In this document: positions 1-5,821 of the stretch, piece after piece
How the letters are laid out: every line of letters begins with the position of its first letter
Position numbering within the stretch: position 1 is the stretch's first letter
Origin: Planctomycetaceae bacterium
Lineage (GTDB): Bacteria; Planctomycetota; Planctomycetia; Pirellulales; Thermoguttaceae
DNA length: 6,257 nucleotides
Reading direction: 5' to 3'
NCBI GenBank assembly: GCA_031267635.1
Contig: JAIRYX010000169.1
Coordinates: 1 to 6,257 of the forward strand
Position numbers and translations under genes: made by a program
The notes under the pieces: generated by a model
What the model was told of the DNA's origin: nothing
Database searches by the model: none
Seen by the model: the letters and a program-made list of their open reading frames with translations, nothing else

Positions 1-1
1 T

Positions 2-172
2 AGAGGTTTTGTTGATTTTGCCGGAAATTACGGGGGCAAGGAACACGAGGGGCTTGAGGGAATCAAGGAACTTGGATTATTCCTCAAAGGGTTTGGATTG
101 CTCCTCAAGGGATTTGGGAAACTCGCTTGGGGAAATTTTGAGCAAATTCTGTCACTAGTCAATAGAATGTAA
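2..172 (+). CDS. C-terminal end of an unrecognised protein with a heptad-repeat tail (partial, 5' end outside window)
   Basis: The frame is open from base 2 to a TAA at 170-172, giving 56 residues of a protein that begins upstream. I do not recognise the family. What is visible is a Gly/Lys-rich stretch (RGFVDFAGNYGGKEHEGLEG) followed by seven-residue units: LGLFLKG, FGLLLKG, FGKLAWG, then NFEQILS and the end LVNRM. Hydrophobic residues recur with single Lys and Gly residues, which suggests an amphipathic or membrane-associating tail. The units are matched at DNA level by a 21-base tandem repeat whose differences are mostly silent, which supports real coding. The next gene starts more than 500 bases downstream behind its own promoter, so an operon is not indicated. 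It could instead be a chance open frame, but the silent-substitution pattern argues against that. Confidence 0.55.
   Translation, partial: RGFVDFAGNYGGKEHEGLEGIKELGLFLKGFGLLLKGFGKLAWGNFEQILSLVNRM
71..133 (+). repeat. Three 21-base tandem units encoding heptads
   Basis: The units are 71-91, 92-112 and 113-133. The first two match at 16 of 21 bases and encode LGLFLKG and FGLLLKG. The third has diverged more and encodes FGKLAWG. Most differences between units 1 and 2 are synonymous or exchange Leu for Phe, as expected of a duplicated coding unit under protein-level selection. A further diverged copy of part of this repeat lies at 509-538. Confidence 0.6.
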
Positions 173-220
173 GTCATTGGGAATCATTTCGAGATGGGGA
201 ATGCGTATTGCGTATTTTTC

Positions 221-397
221 AACCTCATTTCCACCTCATTTTCCTAACAAAACAACCTCAGTAGCCCAATGAATCTTCCCAAAAACGAACCTCATTACCT
301 CATTCAAAAAGAAATAATGAGGTAATGAGGTTATTTTTAAAGAATCGTTTTGGCTACTGAGGTTGTTTTGTTAAGAAAATGAGGTGCAAATGAGGTT
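221..397. repeat. Long imperfect hairpin built of ACCTCATT octamers (MITE-like or structured element)
   Basis: Two arms of about 83 bases are inverted copies around an 11-base A-rich loop (305-315). The outer blocks 221-266 and 352-397 pair at 44 of 46 positions. The inner blocks 288-304 and 316-332 pair at 17 of 17. The segments between them are only loosely similar and differ in length by 2 bases. Each arm carries four exact copies of the octamer: ACCTCATT at 222, 233, 289 and 297, and AATGAGGT at 316, 324, 378 and 389. No open reading frame spans it and no clear target-site duplication flanks it. It could be a non-autonomous mobile element, a repetitive extragenic palindrome, a structured RNA or a clustered protein-binding site. 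The sequence alone does not decide between these. Confidence 0.8.
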
Positions 398-460
398 TAC
401 AACACAAACAGCGGCTCGTTTCGTAGCAAAAATGCTTAAAATCGACTGAATCGTTAGTAA

Positions 461-586
461 ATTCTTCGGCAGATTGCCCCGTCTCGGAAGGTTCTGGAGT
501 TTCTTTTGTTGCTACTCAAGGGACTTGGAGAAATCGCTGTTGGTTTTTGGAGATTGCTTTTTCAGAAATTTTACCTTGTCGCGTAA
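461..586 (+). pseudogene. Heptad-coding remnant resembling the upstream gene's tail
   Basis: This stretch is bounded by in-frame stops (TAA at 458-460 and at 584-586) and lacks an ATG, so it is unlikely to be an independent gene. It lies in the same frame as the partial gene at 2-172. Read in that frame it ends FLLLLKG, LGEIAVG, FWRLLFQ, KFYLVA, repeating the heptad style. Bases 509-538 match 98-127 at 25 of 30 positions, in the same codon phase. The likely reading is a diverged duplicate or the old 3' end of the upstream gene, separated from it when the hairpin region was inserted or expanded. A short functional peptide using a rare start cannot be excluded. Confidence 0.45.
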
Positions 587-633
587 GTTTTCTGAATCCT
601 ACTTGTCCCTCTTATCGCCGGAGTTGCGAATTT

Positions 634-642
634 TGATATAAT
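634..642 (+). promoter_or_regulatory. Extended -10 promoter for the GAP1-N2 gene
   Basis: The sequence TGATATAAT matches the extended -10 consensus TGnTATAAT exactly, with a perfect TATAAT hexamer at 637-642. I see no good -35 box at the usual spacing, which is acceptable for an extended -10 promoter. Transcription would begin near 649, giving a leader of about 50 bases before the ATG at 699. Confidence 0.5.
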
Positions 643-698
643 TTGCCTCATGGAGAGCAGTTTTTTCGACAATACAATACTTACATCGCTTATCATCA

Positions 699-1994
699 AT
701 GCACGAATTGGTTTATACATCCGCGCCGCGTGGGCTGAAGTCGGGAAGTCAGGGGTTTTGTACGGTGGCATGTACGGCAGGAATCCCGCCGAATTTGATG
801 CAACGCCTGGAAGCATTGAGCGGCTACCGCCATTTATTTCCGCCGCACGAATCCAAATCGGTCGTCAATCCGGTCGCGTATTCGCATCTTATCCTGAACA
901 TCGGCGGCACGGAATGGCATGTTCTTTCACGCATTGCAGACGCCGGATTAGACTACACGCAACGCGCAAACAAATTGGCACATCACATTGCGTTGGAACC
1001 GCACGAACTTCCGGCGGCGGGACCGGCGGCGATGTTTTCGCAAACGCAACTCTTTTTGCAGCATTGGAATCACAACCCAATGACAATCACAACGTCCCGA
1101 ACTTTGCCGAATCCGGAATCGTCGCCGCGAGTTTGTACTTCTTGGAAAGAAGCAACAGACGACGCCGGTTGGGGCGGCGTGCTTGCGGAAACCGTCAAAG
1201 ACGGACGCTCGGTGACATTGCTTGTTTCGCCGGAAATGAATCCGCTGGCTCTTTTTGAGGAATCGTTGGCTCTTCTTCCGCCAAAACTGCGATGGCAAGT
1301 CGCGTGGACAACTTATTACACGCGGTTTCCCAGCGGCGTGGCGTGCCGATGGAAATGCCTGATTGTTGATTCTTCCGCTCCGCCGCCGATTGCCTCGCCA
1401 TCCGATACGCTGATCATTGATTTGACGCAACCAATGCGAAAACCGGTTCCAACCGCTCTCGTCAAGTTGGCGCGAGTCGGCGCAACATCGCAGAACACTC
1501 CGCCTATCGTGCCTGTTCCTGTCGTGAAAAAAACCGTCGAAGCTCCCACTTCCGACACTTCGATAAATCCCCCTTCGTCGAAAACAAGCAAAGAAACTGC
1601 CGCCGTTTCCGCCTCGGAACAACGTCCGGACGTTAAGAAAAAAAATATTTCCGCAGAAACCATCGCTTCCCAGCCAACCCCCAAACACGGATTGAAAGAC
1701 AAAAAAACGACAGCATACGCGGAATCATCATCAGAAGACAGCGAACAACATAACACACGCGGACTGCTGGCTTTAATTGGATTGGGAATCTTGTTTTTGA
1801 TTGTGCCGATCATCGTGGTGTTGATTTTACTTGCTTATCGCGGAGAAAAACCGCCTTCCAAAAACAAACACAATCGCACTCCGCATCAACAACAGACATT
1901 GCCGCCACCAGAAACGCACCAACCAGAACCGCCGCCGTCAGAGGTCTTGCCGCTAAATACGCCGCAACAACCGCCGCCGGAAATCATGGAATGA
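699..1994 (+). CDS. GAP1-N2 domain protein with C-terminal membrane anchor and Pro-rich tail
   Basis: This 431-residue protein opens with HELVYTSAPRGLKSGSQGF, the recognisable start of the GAP1-N2 (GTPase-associated protein 1, N-terminal type 2) domain. More family-like blocks follow: SGYRHLFPP (41-49), NPVAYSHL (57-64), WHVLSRIADAGLDYTQR (73-89) and NKLAHHIAL (91-99). The domain probably extends to about residue 225. Family members are linked to GTPase-centred regulatory or conflict modules; the biochemical role is not settled. Residues 227-350 are a Ser/Thr/Pro/Lys-rich, probably disordered linker. One strong hydrophobic helix (GLLALIGLGILFLIVPIIVV, 355-374, continuing to about 379) precedes a Pro/Gln-rich tail (385-431), so the protein is likely membrane-anchored. 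I chose the ATG at 699 because the conserved domain starts right there. There is no clear Shine-Dalgarno sequence. No partner GTPase is in the window. Confidence 0.85.
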   Translation: MHELVYTSAPRGLKSGSQGFCTVACTAGIPPNLMQRLEALSGYRHLFPPHESKSVVNPVAYSHLILNIGGTEWHVLSRIADAGLDYTQRANKLAHHIALEPHELPAAGPAAMFSQTQLFLQHWNHNPMTITTSRTLPNPESSPRVCTSWKEATDDAGWGGVLAETVKDGRSVTLLVSPEMNPLALFEESLALLPPKLRWQVAWTTYYTRFPSGVACRWKCLIVDSSAPPPIASPSDTLIIDLTQPMRKPVPTALVKLARVGATSQNTPPIVPVPVVKKTVEAPTSDTSINPPSSKTSKETAAVSASEQRPDVKKKNISAETIASQPTPKHGLKDKKTTAYAESSSEDSEQHNTRGLLALIGLGILFLIVPIIVVLILLAYRGEKPPSKNKHNRTPHQQQTLPPPETHQPEPPPSEVLPLNTPQQPPPEIME

Positions 1995-2117
1995 ACAAAC
2001 AATCATTTCGACCGTTCAAATTTTCCGCTTCTTTCGGATTTGGGAGTCGAGAGTAAAATTTTCCCCTTGCGTCCTATACAATTATCCTCATATCCTTCTG
2101 AAAAAAACGCTCCCTTC

Positions 2118-2146
2118 TTGCCGCAATCCGCAAAATATAGTAGAAT
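2118..2146 (+). promoter_or_regulatory. Sigma-70-type promoter for the NagB/PIG-L fusion gene
   Basis: A TTGCCG -35 box (2118-2123; 4 of 6 to consensus) and a TAGAAT -10 box (2141-2146; 5 of 6) are separated by exactly 17 bases. The start point would be near 2153, about 39 bases before the ATG. I see no convincing terminator for the preceding gene in 1995-2117, so some read-through is possible. Confidence 0.55.
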
Positions 2147-2191
2147 AAAAAACTTACAAACATTGAAAAATCCGACTGAAAAGCAACAACA

Positions 2192-4126
2192 ATGCCGCAA
2201 AATCATATCAATGAAAAATTGGCTCGCTCCGTGCCGGGCACGCAAGCTCCTTGTTATATGTTTGAAACCAGCGACGCCGCATCGCTGCATGTCGCGCAAC
2301 TGATTGCGAGTACAATTCGTGAACGCAACGCGCTCGGACACGTTGCCGTGTTGGGACTCGTCGCCGGTTCAACGCCTATTGGCGTTTATCGCGCACTGGT
2401 GCGATTGCATCAAGAGGACGGGCTGGATATGTCGCGCGTCGTCACGTTCAGCATCAACGAATATTACGGTCTCAACAAAGAACAGGCACAAAGCCAAACC
2501 CGCGTTATGCACGACACGCTTTTTCAGCATGTCAACATTCCTGACAATAATATTCACGTGTTCGACCCGACGATACCGCCGTCTGACGTTGACGTGTTTT
2601 GCCGGCATTACGACGACGCGATTCGCACCGCCGGTTCGTTTGATCTCGTGATTCTCGGAATCGGTCCCAACGGCAGCGTCGGATTCAACGAACCTTACAC
2701 GTCAATCGGCAGTAAAACCCGTTTGACAACGCTTGATCCGATTACACGTCATGTTGCCGCGTCCGATTTTTTCAGTGAATCCAATGTTCCGCTTCAAGGA
2801 TTGACGGTCGGAATGAGTACGATTCTCGAAGCGAAAAAAATTCTCGTTCTTGCTTTTGGCGATCATAAAGCCAAAATAGTGAAACGTGCGGTTGAGGAAA
2901 ATACGTCGGACGCGGTTCCGGTAAGCCGGTTGCGCGACCATTCCGGCGTTTCTTACCTCATCGACAAACCCGCCGCGAGCGCGTTGACTTCGATTGTTAC
3001 GCCTTGGGTGGTTTCAAGCGTTCAGTGGAATGAGACAATGATTAAACGCGCCGTGCTTTGGCTTTGCGAAAAATCGAAAAAAGCGTTACTCAAATTGACC
3101 GACGACGATTTTCGTGAATACGGTTTACATCAATTACTTCGTTTACAAGGTCCTGCACCCGCGTTATGCCATCGCGTTTTTCTTTGGTTGTCGGAGACGA
3201 TCAATTATCATCCGGGCAATATTCGCGTCCAAGAAGAGAACAATCATTTGTCCGGTCAGCAAGAACCGCATAATATTCTTTGTTTCAGCCCGCATCCGGA
3301 CGACGACGTGATTTGCATGGGCGGAACGATCATCCGCCTTGTCGAAGACCGACATCGGCTGCATATCGCATATATGACGAGCGGCAATATCGCCGTGCAT
3401 GACCACGACGCAATGCGAATTGCCAATCTGATGACGCAAGTGAATAAACATTACGGCATTGACGTGGAAAAAACGCTGGAATTGAAAAATCTTGTGCGGC
3501 AATCGCTGAACGCGAAAACTCCGGGCATGGGCGACAGCATTGAGGTGTTGAATCTTAAGCGATTGATTCGTCAGAGCGAAGCGGAAGCGTCGGCGAACGT
3601 TTGCGGTTGTTTTCAGGAGGATTTACATTTTCTCGATTTACCGTTTTATCGAACCGGAACCATCGACAAAAAACCGCCGACCGAAGAAGATCACGCGATT
3701 GTCCGCCGATGTATTGAGGAAGTTGCGCCGCAACAAATTTACGTCGCCGGCGACATGACCGACCCGCATGGAACGCATCGTGTTTGTGCGATTATCATTT
3801 TGCATGTTCTTCAGCAAATGCGTCAGGAAGGTTTGACTTTGCCGGAAGTTTTGCTTTATCGCGGCGCGTGGCAGGAATGGCCTCTTGATCAAATTGAAAT
3901 TGCTGTCCCGTTAAGCCCCGGTGATTTGGAAAAGAAACGCAGCGCAATTTTCCGCCACGAATCGCAAAAAGACCGCGCGCTATTTCCCGGCTCCGATTCC
4001 CGCGAATTTTGGCAACGCGCCGAAGACCGCAACAAAAACACAGCGGCTCTTTACAATCAAATCGGTTTACCGGAATATTTCGCACTCGAAGCGTTTGTGC
4101 GATGGAACGGTACGTTTGATTTTTAA
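2192..4126 (+). CDS. NagB-like sugar-phosphate deaminase / PIG-L (LmbE) deacetylase fusion
   Basis: This 644-residue, apparently full-length fusion matches a known bacterial architecture. Residues about 25-265 form a NagB-like domain: phosphate loop LVAGSTPIGVY (56-66), SINEYYGL (87-94), LGIGPNGSVGFNEP (155-168), TLDPITR (180-186), ASDFF (190-194) and the family Lys in GDHKA (223-227). A helical linker leads to a PIG-L domain from about 360. It has the metal-binding SPHPDDD motif (366-372) and the later DPHGTHR motif (524-530), both intact. PIG-L enzymes are zinc-dependent deacetylases of GlcNAc derivatives; NagB converts glucosamine-6-phosphate to fructose-6-phosphate and ammonia. Against E. 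coli NagB, the catalytic positions Asp72, Asp141 and His143 appear as Asn89, Asn160 and Ser162, and only Glu148 (Glu167) remains. The deaminase activity is therefore doubtful while the deacetylase looks functional. No signal peptide is seen, so it is probably cytoplasmic. The ATG at 2192 lacks a Shine-Dalgarno sequence but fits the promoter. Confidence 0.88.
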   Translation: MPQNHINEKLARSVPGTQAPCYMFETSDAASLHVAQLIASTIRERNALGHVAVLGLVAGSTPIGVYRALVRLHQEDGLDMSRVVTFSINEYYGLNKEQAQSQTRVMHDTLFQHVNIPDNNIHVFDPTIPPSDVDVFCRHYDDAIRTAGSFDLVILGIGPNGSVGFNEPYTSIGSKTRLTTLDPITRHVAASDFFSESNVPLQGLTVGMSTILEAKKILVLAFGDHKAKIVKRAVEENTSDAVPVSRLRDHSGVSYLIDKPAASALTSIVTPWVVSSVQWNETMIKRAVLWLCEKSKKALLKLTDDDFREYGLHQLLRLQGPAPALCHRVFLWLSETINYHPGNIRVQEENNHLSGQQEPHNILCFSPHPDDDVICMGGTIIRLVEDRHRLHIAYMTSGNIAVHDHDAMRIANLMTQVNKHYGIDVEKTLELKNLVRQSLNAKTPGMGDSIEVLNLKRLIRQSEAEASANVCGCFQEDLHFLDLPFYRTGTIDKKPPTEEDHAIVRRCIEEVAPQQIYVAGDMTDPHGTHRVCAIIILHVLQQMRQEGLTLPEVLLYRGAWQEWPLDQIEIAVPLSPGDLEKKRSAIFRHESQKDRALFPGSDSREFWQRAEDRNKNTAALYNQIGLPEYFALEAFVRWNGTFDF

Positions 4127-4346
4127 GTTTTAAGATTTGCTGATTCTTTCGTTTTTGAGGGACAATGTTTGAAGACGCCATAGAACACGATAGCATCAGT
4201 TGCTTAAGCCCAATCAATCCGTACAGGATCACTGCTACATCGTTCCCCGAACGGCTTTACCATTGCCGCCCTTATTTATCAAATGGACTGTAGTGCCCCA
4301 GTTGCCGTGCGGATTTATTGTCTTTGAGCGGCTGAAGAGCTATAAA
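4127..4346. other. Intergenic stretch with no recognisable feature
   Basis: No gene, RNA or convincing terminator was found directly after the fusion gene. The only structure is a weak 5-bp inverted repeat around 4241-4253, which lacks a U-tract. A 78-codon open frame starts here at 4200 but has no ribosome binding site or recognisable protein pattern, and it runs through the downstream hairpin and promoter. Confidence 0.5.
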
Positions 4347-4385
4347 AAATATTTTGAATATTTTCAAGAAAATTTCAAAATATTT
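4347..4385. repeat. AT-rich hairpin upstream of the DUF1559 promoter
   Basis: AAATATTTTGAA (4347-4358) is matched by its perfect 12-base reverse complement at 4374-4385. The segment between them (4360-4373) is itself nearly self-complementary, extending the stem by about 6 pairs after one unpaired base. It ends 10 bases before the -35 box of the DUF1559 promoter. It may be an operator-type palindrome, an AT-rich cruciform or a weak terminator for upstream transcription. Confidence 0.6.
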
Positions 4386-4387
4386 CA

Positions 4388-4403
4388 CATTCCCCTTGGA
4401 ATG
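4388..4403. promoter_or_regulatory. Operator-like palindrome overlapping the -35 box
   Basis: CATTCC and GGAATG form a perfect 6-bp inverted repeat around a 4-base centre (CCTT). It covers the -35 hexamer at 4396-4401, where a bound repressor would block RNA polymerase. This is a structural observation only; no regulator is identified in the window. Confidence 0.35.
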
Positions 4404-4424
4404 CTCCGAATTTTTGTGTATGAT
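4396..4424 (+). promoter_or_regulatory. Sigma-70-type promoter for the DUF1559 gene
   Basis: TTGGAA (4396-4401; 4 of 6 to the -35 consensus) and TATGAT (4419-4424; 5 of 6 to the -10 consensus) are separated by 17 bases. Transcription would start near 4431, giving a leader of about 88 bases that contains the hairpin at 4450-4476 and the Shine-Dalgarno at 4504-4510. Confidence 0.6.
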
Positions 4425-4449
4425 AGTAATCAATAAAAATTAACTGTTA

Positions 4450-4476
4450 GGCAAAAATTATATGGTAATTTTTGTC
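4450..4476 (+). promoter_or_regulatory. Stem-loop in the 5' leader of the DUF1559 transcript
   Basis: The arms GGCAAAAATTA (4450-4460) and TAATTTTTGTC (4466-4476) pair over 11 positions, one of them G-U, around a TATGG loop. The stem is mostly A-U, so it would be only moderately stable. It lies about 28 bases before the ribosome binding site and could affect message stability or translation. It is not a typical intrinsic terminator because no long U-tract follows. Confidence 0.4.
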
Positions 4477-4503
4477 TTTCACATTCAAAAAAGCTTAAAA
4501 ATT

Positions 4504-4510
4504 GAAGGAG
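4504..4510 (+). promoter_or_regulatory. Strong Shine-Dalgarno that points to ATG 4519 as the true DUF1559 start
   Basis: GAAGGAG ends 8 bases before the ATG at 4519-4521, which is ideal spacing. The ATG at 4620 that opens the pilin frame has no Shine-Dalgarno. Translation is therefore expected to begin at 4519 and meet the G-run. Confidence 0.75.
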
Positions 4511-4518
4511 TTTCAGCG

Positions 4519-4590
4519 ATGAAAAAGCTAAACAAAGCGTTTGATTTTCTTGGATTACGTCAAAATATATCGGGGGGGGGGGGTACGTAA
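4519..4590 (+). CDS. Leader segment of the DUF1559 prepilin gene, out of frame at the 12-G tract
   Basis: From the well-placed ATG the frame reads MKKLNKAFDFLGLRQNIS, then four Gly (one ending in GGT), then Thr and a stop at 4588-4590: 23 residues in all. It is too short for a likely independent function. The frame used by the pilin gene is open across the junction, continuing YVKWLEIYILRAM into the protein listed at 4620. Gaining one G or losing two would fuse the segments. The basic, Lys-rich start fits a prepilin leader. As written, this is the OFF or unshifted product. Confidence 0.6.
   Translation: MKKLNKAFDFLGLRQNISGGGGT
4572..4583 (+). repeat. Homopolymer of 12 G inside the prepilin leader (putative phase-variation or slippage site)
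   Basis: Twelve consecutive G follow TATATC. Runs of this length are hypermutable by slipped-strand mispairing and are also slippery for RNA polymerase and ribosomes. The run lies between the start codon at 4519 and the pilin coding frame, so each unit change in length switches the downstream frame. With 13 or 10 G the full-length protein would be made; with 12 or 11 it would not, unless slippage occurs. An assembly or sequencing length error here is also possible. Confidence 0.85.
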
Positions 4591-4618
4591 AATGGCTAGA
4601 AATCTATATTTTACGTGC
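4583..4618 (+). repeat. Stem-loop abutting the G-run
   Basis: ACGTAAAAT (4585-4593) is perfectly complementary to ATTTTACGT (4608-4616), with a 14-base loop. A G-U pair (4584/4617) and a G-C pair (4583/4618) extend it towards the G-run. It falls between the slippery run and the ATG at 4620. That position would suit a stimulatory structure for -1 frameshifting, or one that hides the internal start. Confidence 0.55.
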
Positions 4619-4619
4619 G

Positions 4620-5753
4620 ATGTCACTCTTTTTTGCCCGTGTTGTTGCGAGCATTTCTGCCCGATTTGGAAAACTATCTTTTGTTCGTCGAGCGTTTACG
4701 CTGGTCGAGCTGCTTGTGGTCATTGCGATCATTGGCATCTTGATTGCGTTACTTTTGCCCGCTGTTCAAGCCGCGCGCGAAGCGGCAAGACGGATGCAGT
4801 GCACAAACAATCTCAAGCAGATTGGTCTTGCGGTTCACAATTTCCACGATACCAACAATAGTTTACCGCCGATTTGTCTCTTTGCGGATAGACCGACGTT
4901 TCACATGTTCCTCTATGCGTTCATCGAAGCGCAAGCGGTACACAGCGATTGCGAGGAAATTAACCTGTTCGGTAAATGCAAAACCGCAACAGGCGATGAT
5001 ACGACCATTCCCAAAGCTAACGGCAATAACGCAAACATCAACGATGATTTGAAAAAGAAGATGGCGATTCCGGCATACACTTGTCCCACTTCGCGCGGCA
5101 GTTCGCCGAGATATGATTTGGGCAGTAGGGATCAAGCCGGCGCCAAAACGGACTACGTTATGCTTACCGCTAAAGATAATTTTTCTTCCAACTGGGAACG
5201 GTACTATTGTTACTATGACAGTAATACCGACCAACGGGCTCAAAATACCTTTGTCGGTCCGTTCAAGATACCGATGGTTGAAATGAACAACGGCGGCGCT
5301 CAGAACAATGCCGGTCACGGAAGACGCATTACCAATTGGACGTACTCCAAGAGTTTCAGTTGGTGGTCGGATGGAACGAGTAATCAATTATGTCTGGGCG
5401 AAAAACATATTCCCGCAAGATATCGCGAAGACACAACGTGGACACAAAGTTCTTGGGACGGTAACTATCACGGGGTTTATAACAATGCCGGAGCAGCAAT
5501 GATGGCGCGTATCGTCAGTGATGACGCTAATTTATTTGCGAGGGGACCGAATGACCCGAACTCTTCGACCAGTCCTGTTTCTGGCGGTACGCCGAATCGT
5601 GAAGGAAAGGAACAGTTAGGCAGCAGTCATCCGGGCATGGTGAATTTCCTTGTCGGCGATGGTTCGGTGCATTCGATTTCAACAACGGCGCTGCCACGTT
5701 TGGTAACGCAATTGACAATCGTCAACGACGGTAATCCTGCAACGTTGCCGTAA
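4620..5753 (+). CDS. DUF1559 prepilin-like protein with H-X9-DG domain
   Basis: From the internal ATG this frame gives 377 residues. Residues 26-55 carry the type II secretion/type IV pilin-like N-terminus: AFTLVELLVVIAIIGILIAL, then LLPAVQAAREAARRM. Prepilin peptidase would cut before Phe26, with Ala rather than the usual Gly at -1 and Glu at +5. CTNNLKQIGLAVHNFHD (61-77) is the DUF1559 signature. YTCPTSRG (153-160) and DGTSNQLCLGEKH (251-263) are further family blocks. Near the C-terminus His337 and Asp347-Gly348 form the H-X9-DG motif. Such proteins are exported, anchored by the hydrophobic helix and abundant in planctomycetes; their exact role is unknown. ATG 4620 has no Shine-Dalgarno. 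The true start is probably ATG 4519, across the G-run, giving about 411 residues and an unusually long leader of about 59. A lipoprotein gene follows after 79 bases with no clear terminator between. Confidence 0.88.
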   Translation: MSLFFARVVASISARFGKLSFVRRAFTLVELLVVIAIIGILIALLLPAVQAAREAARRMQCTNNLKQIGLAVHNFHDTNNSLPPICLFADRPTFHMFLYAFIEAQAVHSDCEEINLFGKCKTATGDDTTIPKANGNNANINDDLKKKMAIPAYTCPTSRGSSPRYDLGSRDQAGAKTDYVMLTAKDNFSSNWERYYCYYDSNTDQRAQNTFVGPFKIPMVEMNNGGAQNNAGHGRRITNWTYSKSFSWWSDGTSNQLCLGEKHIPARYREDTTWTQSSWDGNYHGVYNNAGAAMMARIVSDDANLFARGPNDPNSSTSPVSGGTPNREGKEQLGSSHPGMVNFLVGDGSVHSISTTALPRLVTQLTIVNDGNPATLP

Positions 5754-5814
5754 CTTATTAAATGTCGTGTAATCTCTTCACACTTGAATTTTCGATTTTT
5801 CATTAACAAGGGAC

Positions 5815-5821
5815 AAAGGAG
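5815..5821 (+). promoter_or_regulatory. Shine-Dalgarno favouring the upstream start of the lipoprotein gene
   Basis: AAAGGAG lies 11 bases before ATG 5833, slightly long but acceptable, and 14 before ATG 5836. The later in-frame ATG at 5926, which would give a textbook lipoprotein signal, has no such sequence upstream. Confidence 0.5.

Noticed and set aside
221..397. CRISPR array suggested by the recurring octamers
   Set aside because: The units are only 8 bases, irregularly spaced, and inverted between arms. There are no unique spacers of constant length and no cas genes.
650..1258. A 202-codon + strand open frame overlapping the GAP1-N2 gene
   Set aside because: It lies inside the coding region of a clearly recognised protein in another frame, is Arg/His-rich like a shadow translation, and matches no family I know.
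948..1688. A 246-codon antisense open frame opposite the GAP1-N2 gene
   Set aside because: It is Arg/Gly/Phe/Cys-rich low-complexity sequence typical of the antisense of codon-biased DNA, with no domain pattern.
2003..2341. A 112-codon antisense open frame over the promoter and start of the fusion gene
   Set aside because: It overlaps the recognised gene start and promoter and shows no recognisable protein motif.
4241..4253. Possible terminator hairpin (CGTTC/GAACG) after the fusion gene
   Set aside because: The stem is only 5 bp, lies more than 110 bases after the stop, and has no U-tract.
4200..4436. A 78-codon + strand open frame in the gap before the DUF1559 gene
   Set aside because: It has no ribosome binding site, no family resemblance, and runs through the hairpin, palindrome and promoter of the next gene.
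4541..4861. A 106-codon open frame through the G-run in the third frame
   Set aside because: Its downstream part is the pilin region read out of frame, Cys/Ser-rich without pattern. Only the frame of 4620 gives the FTLVELL prepilin signature.
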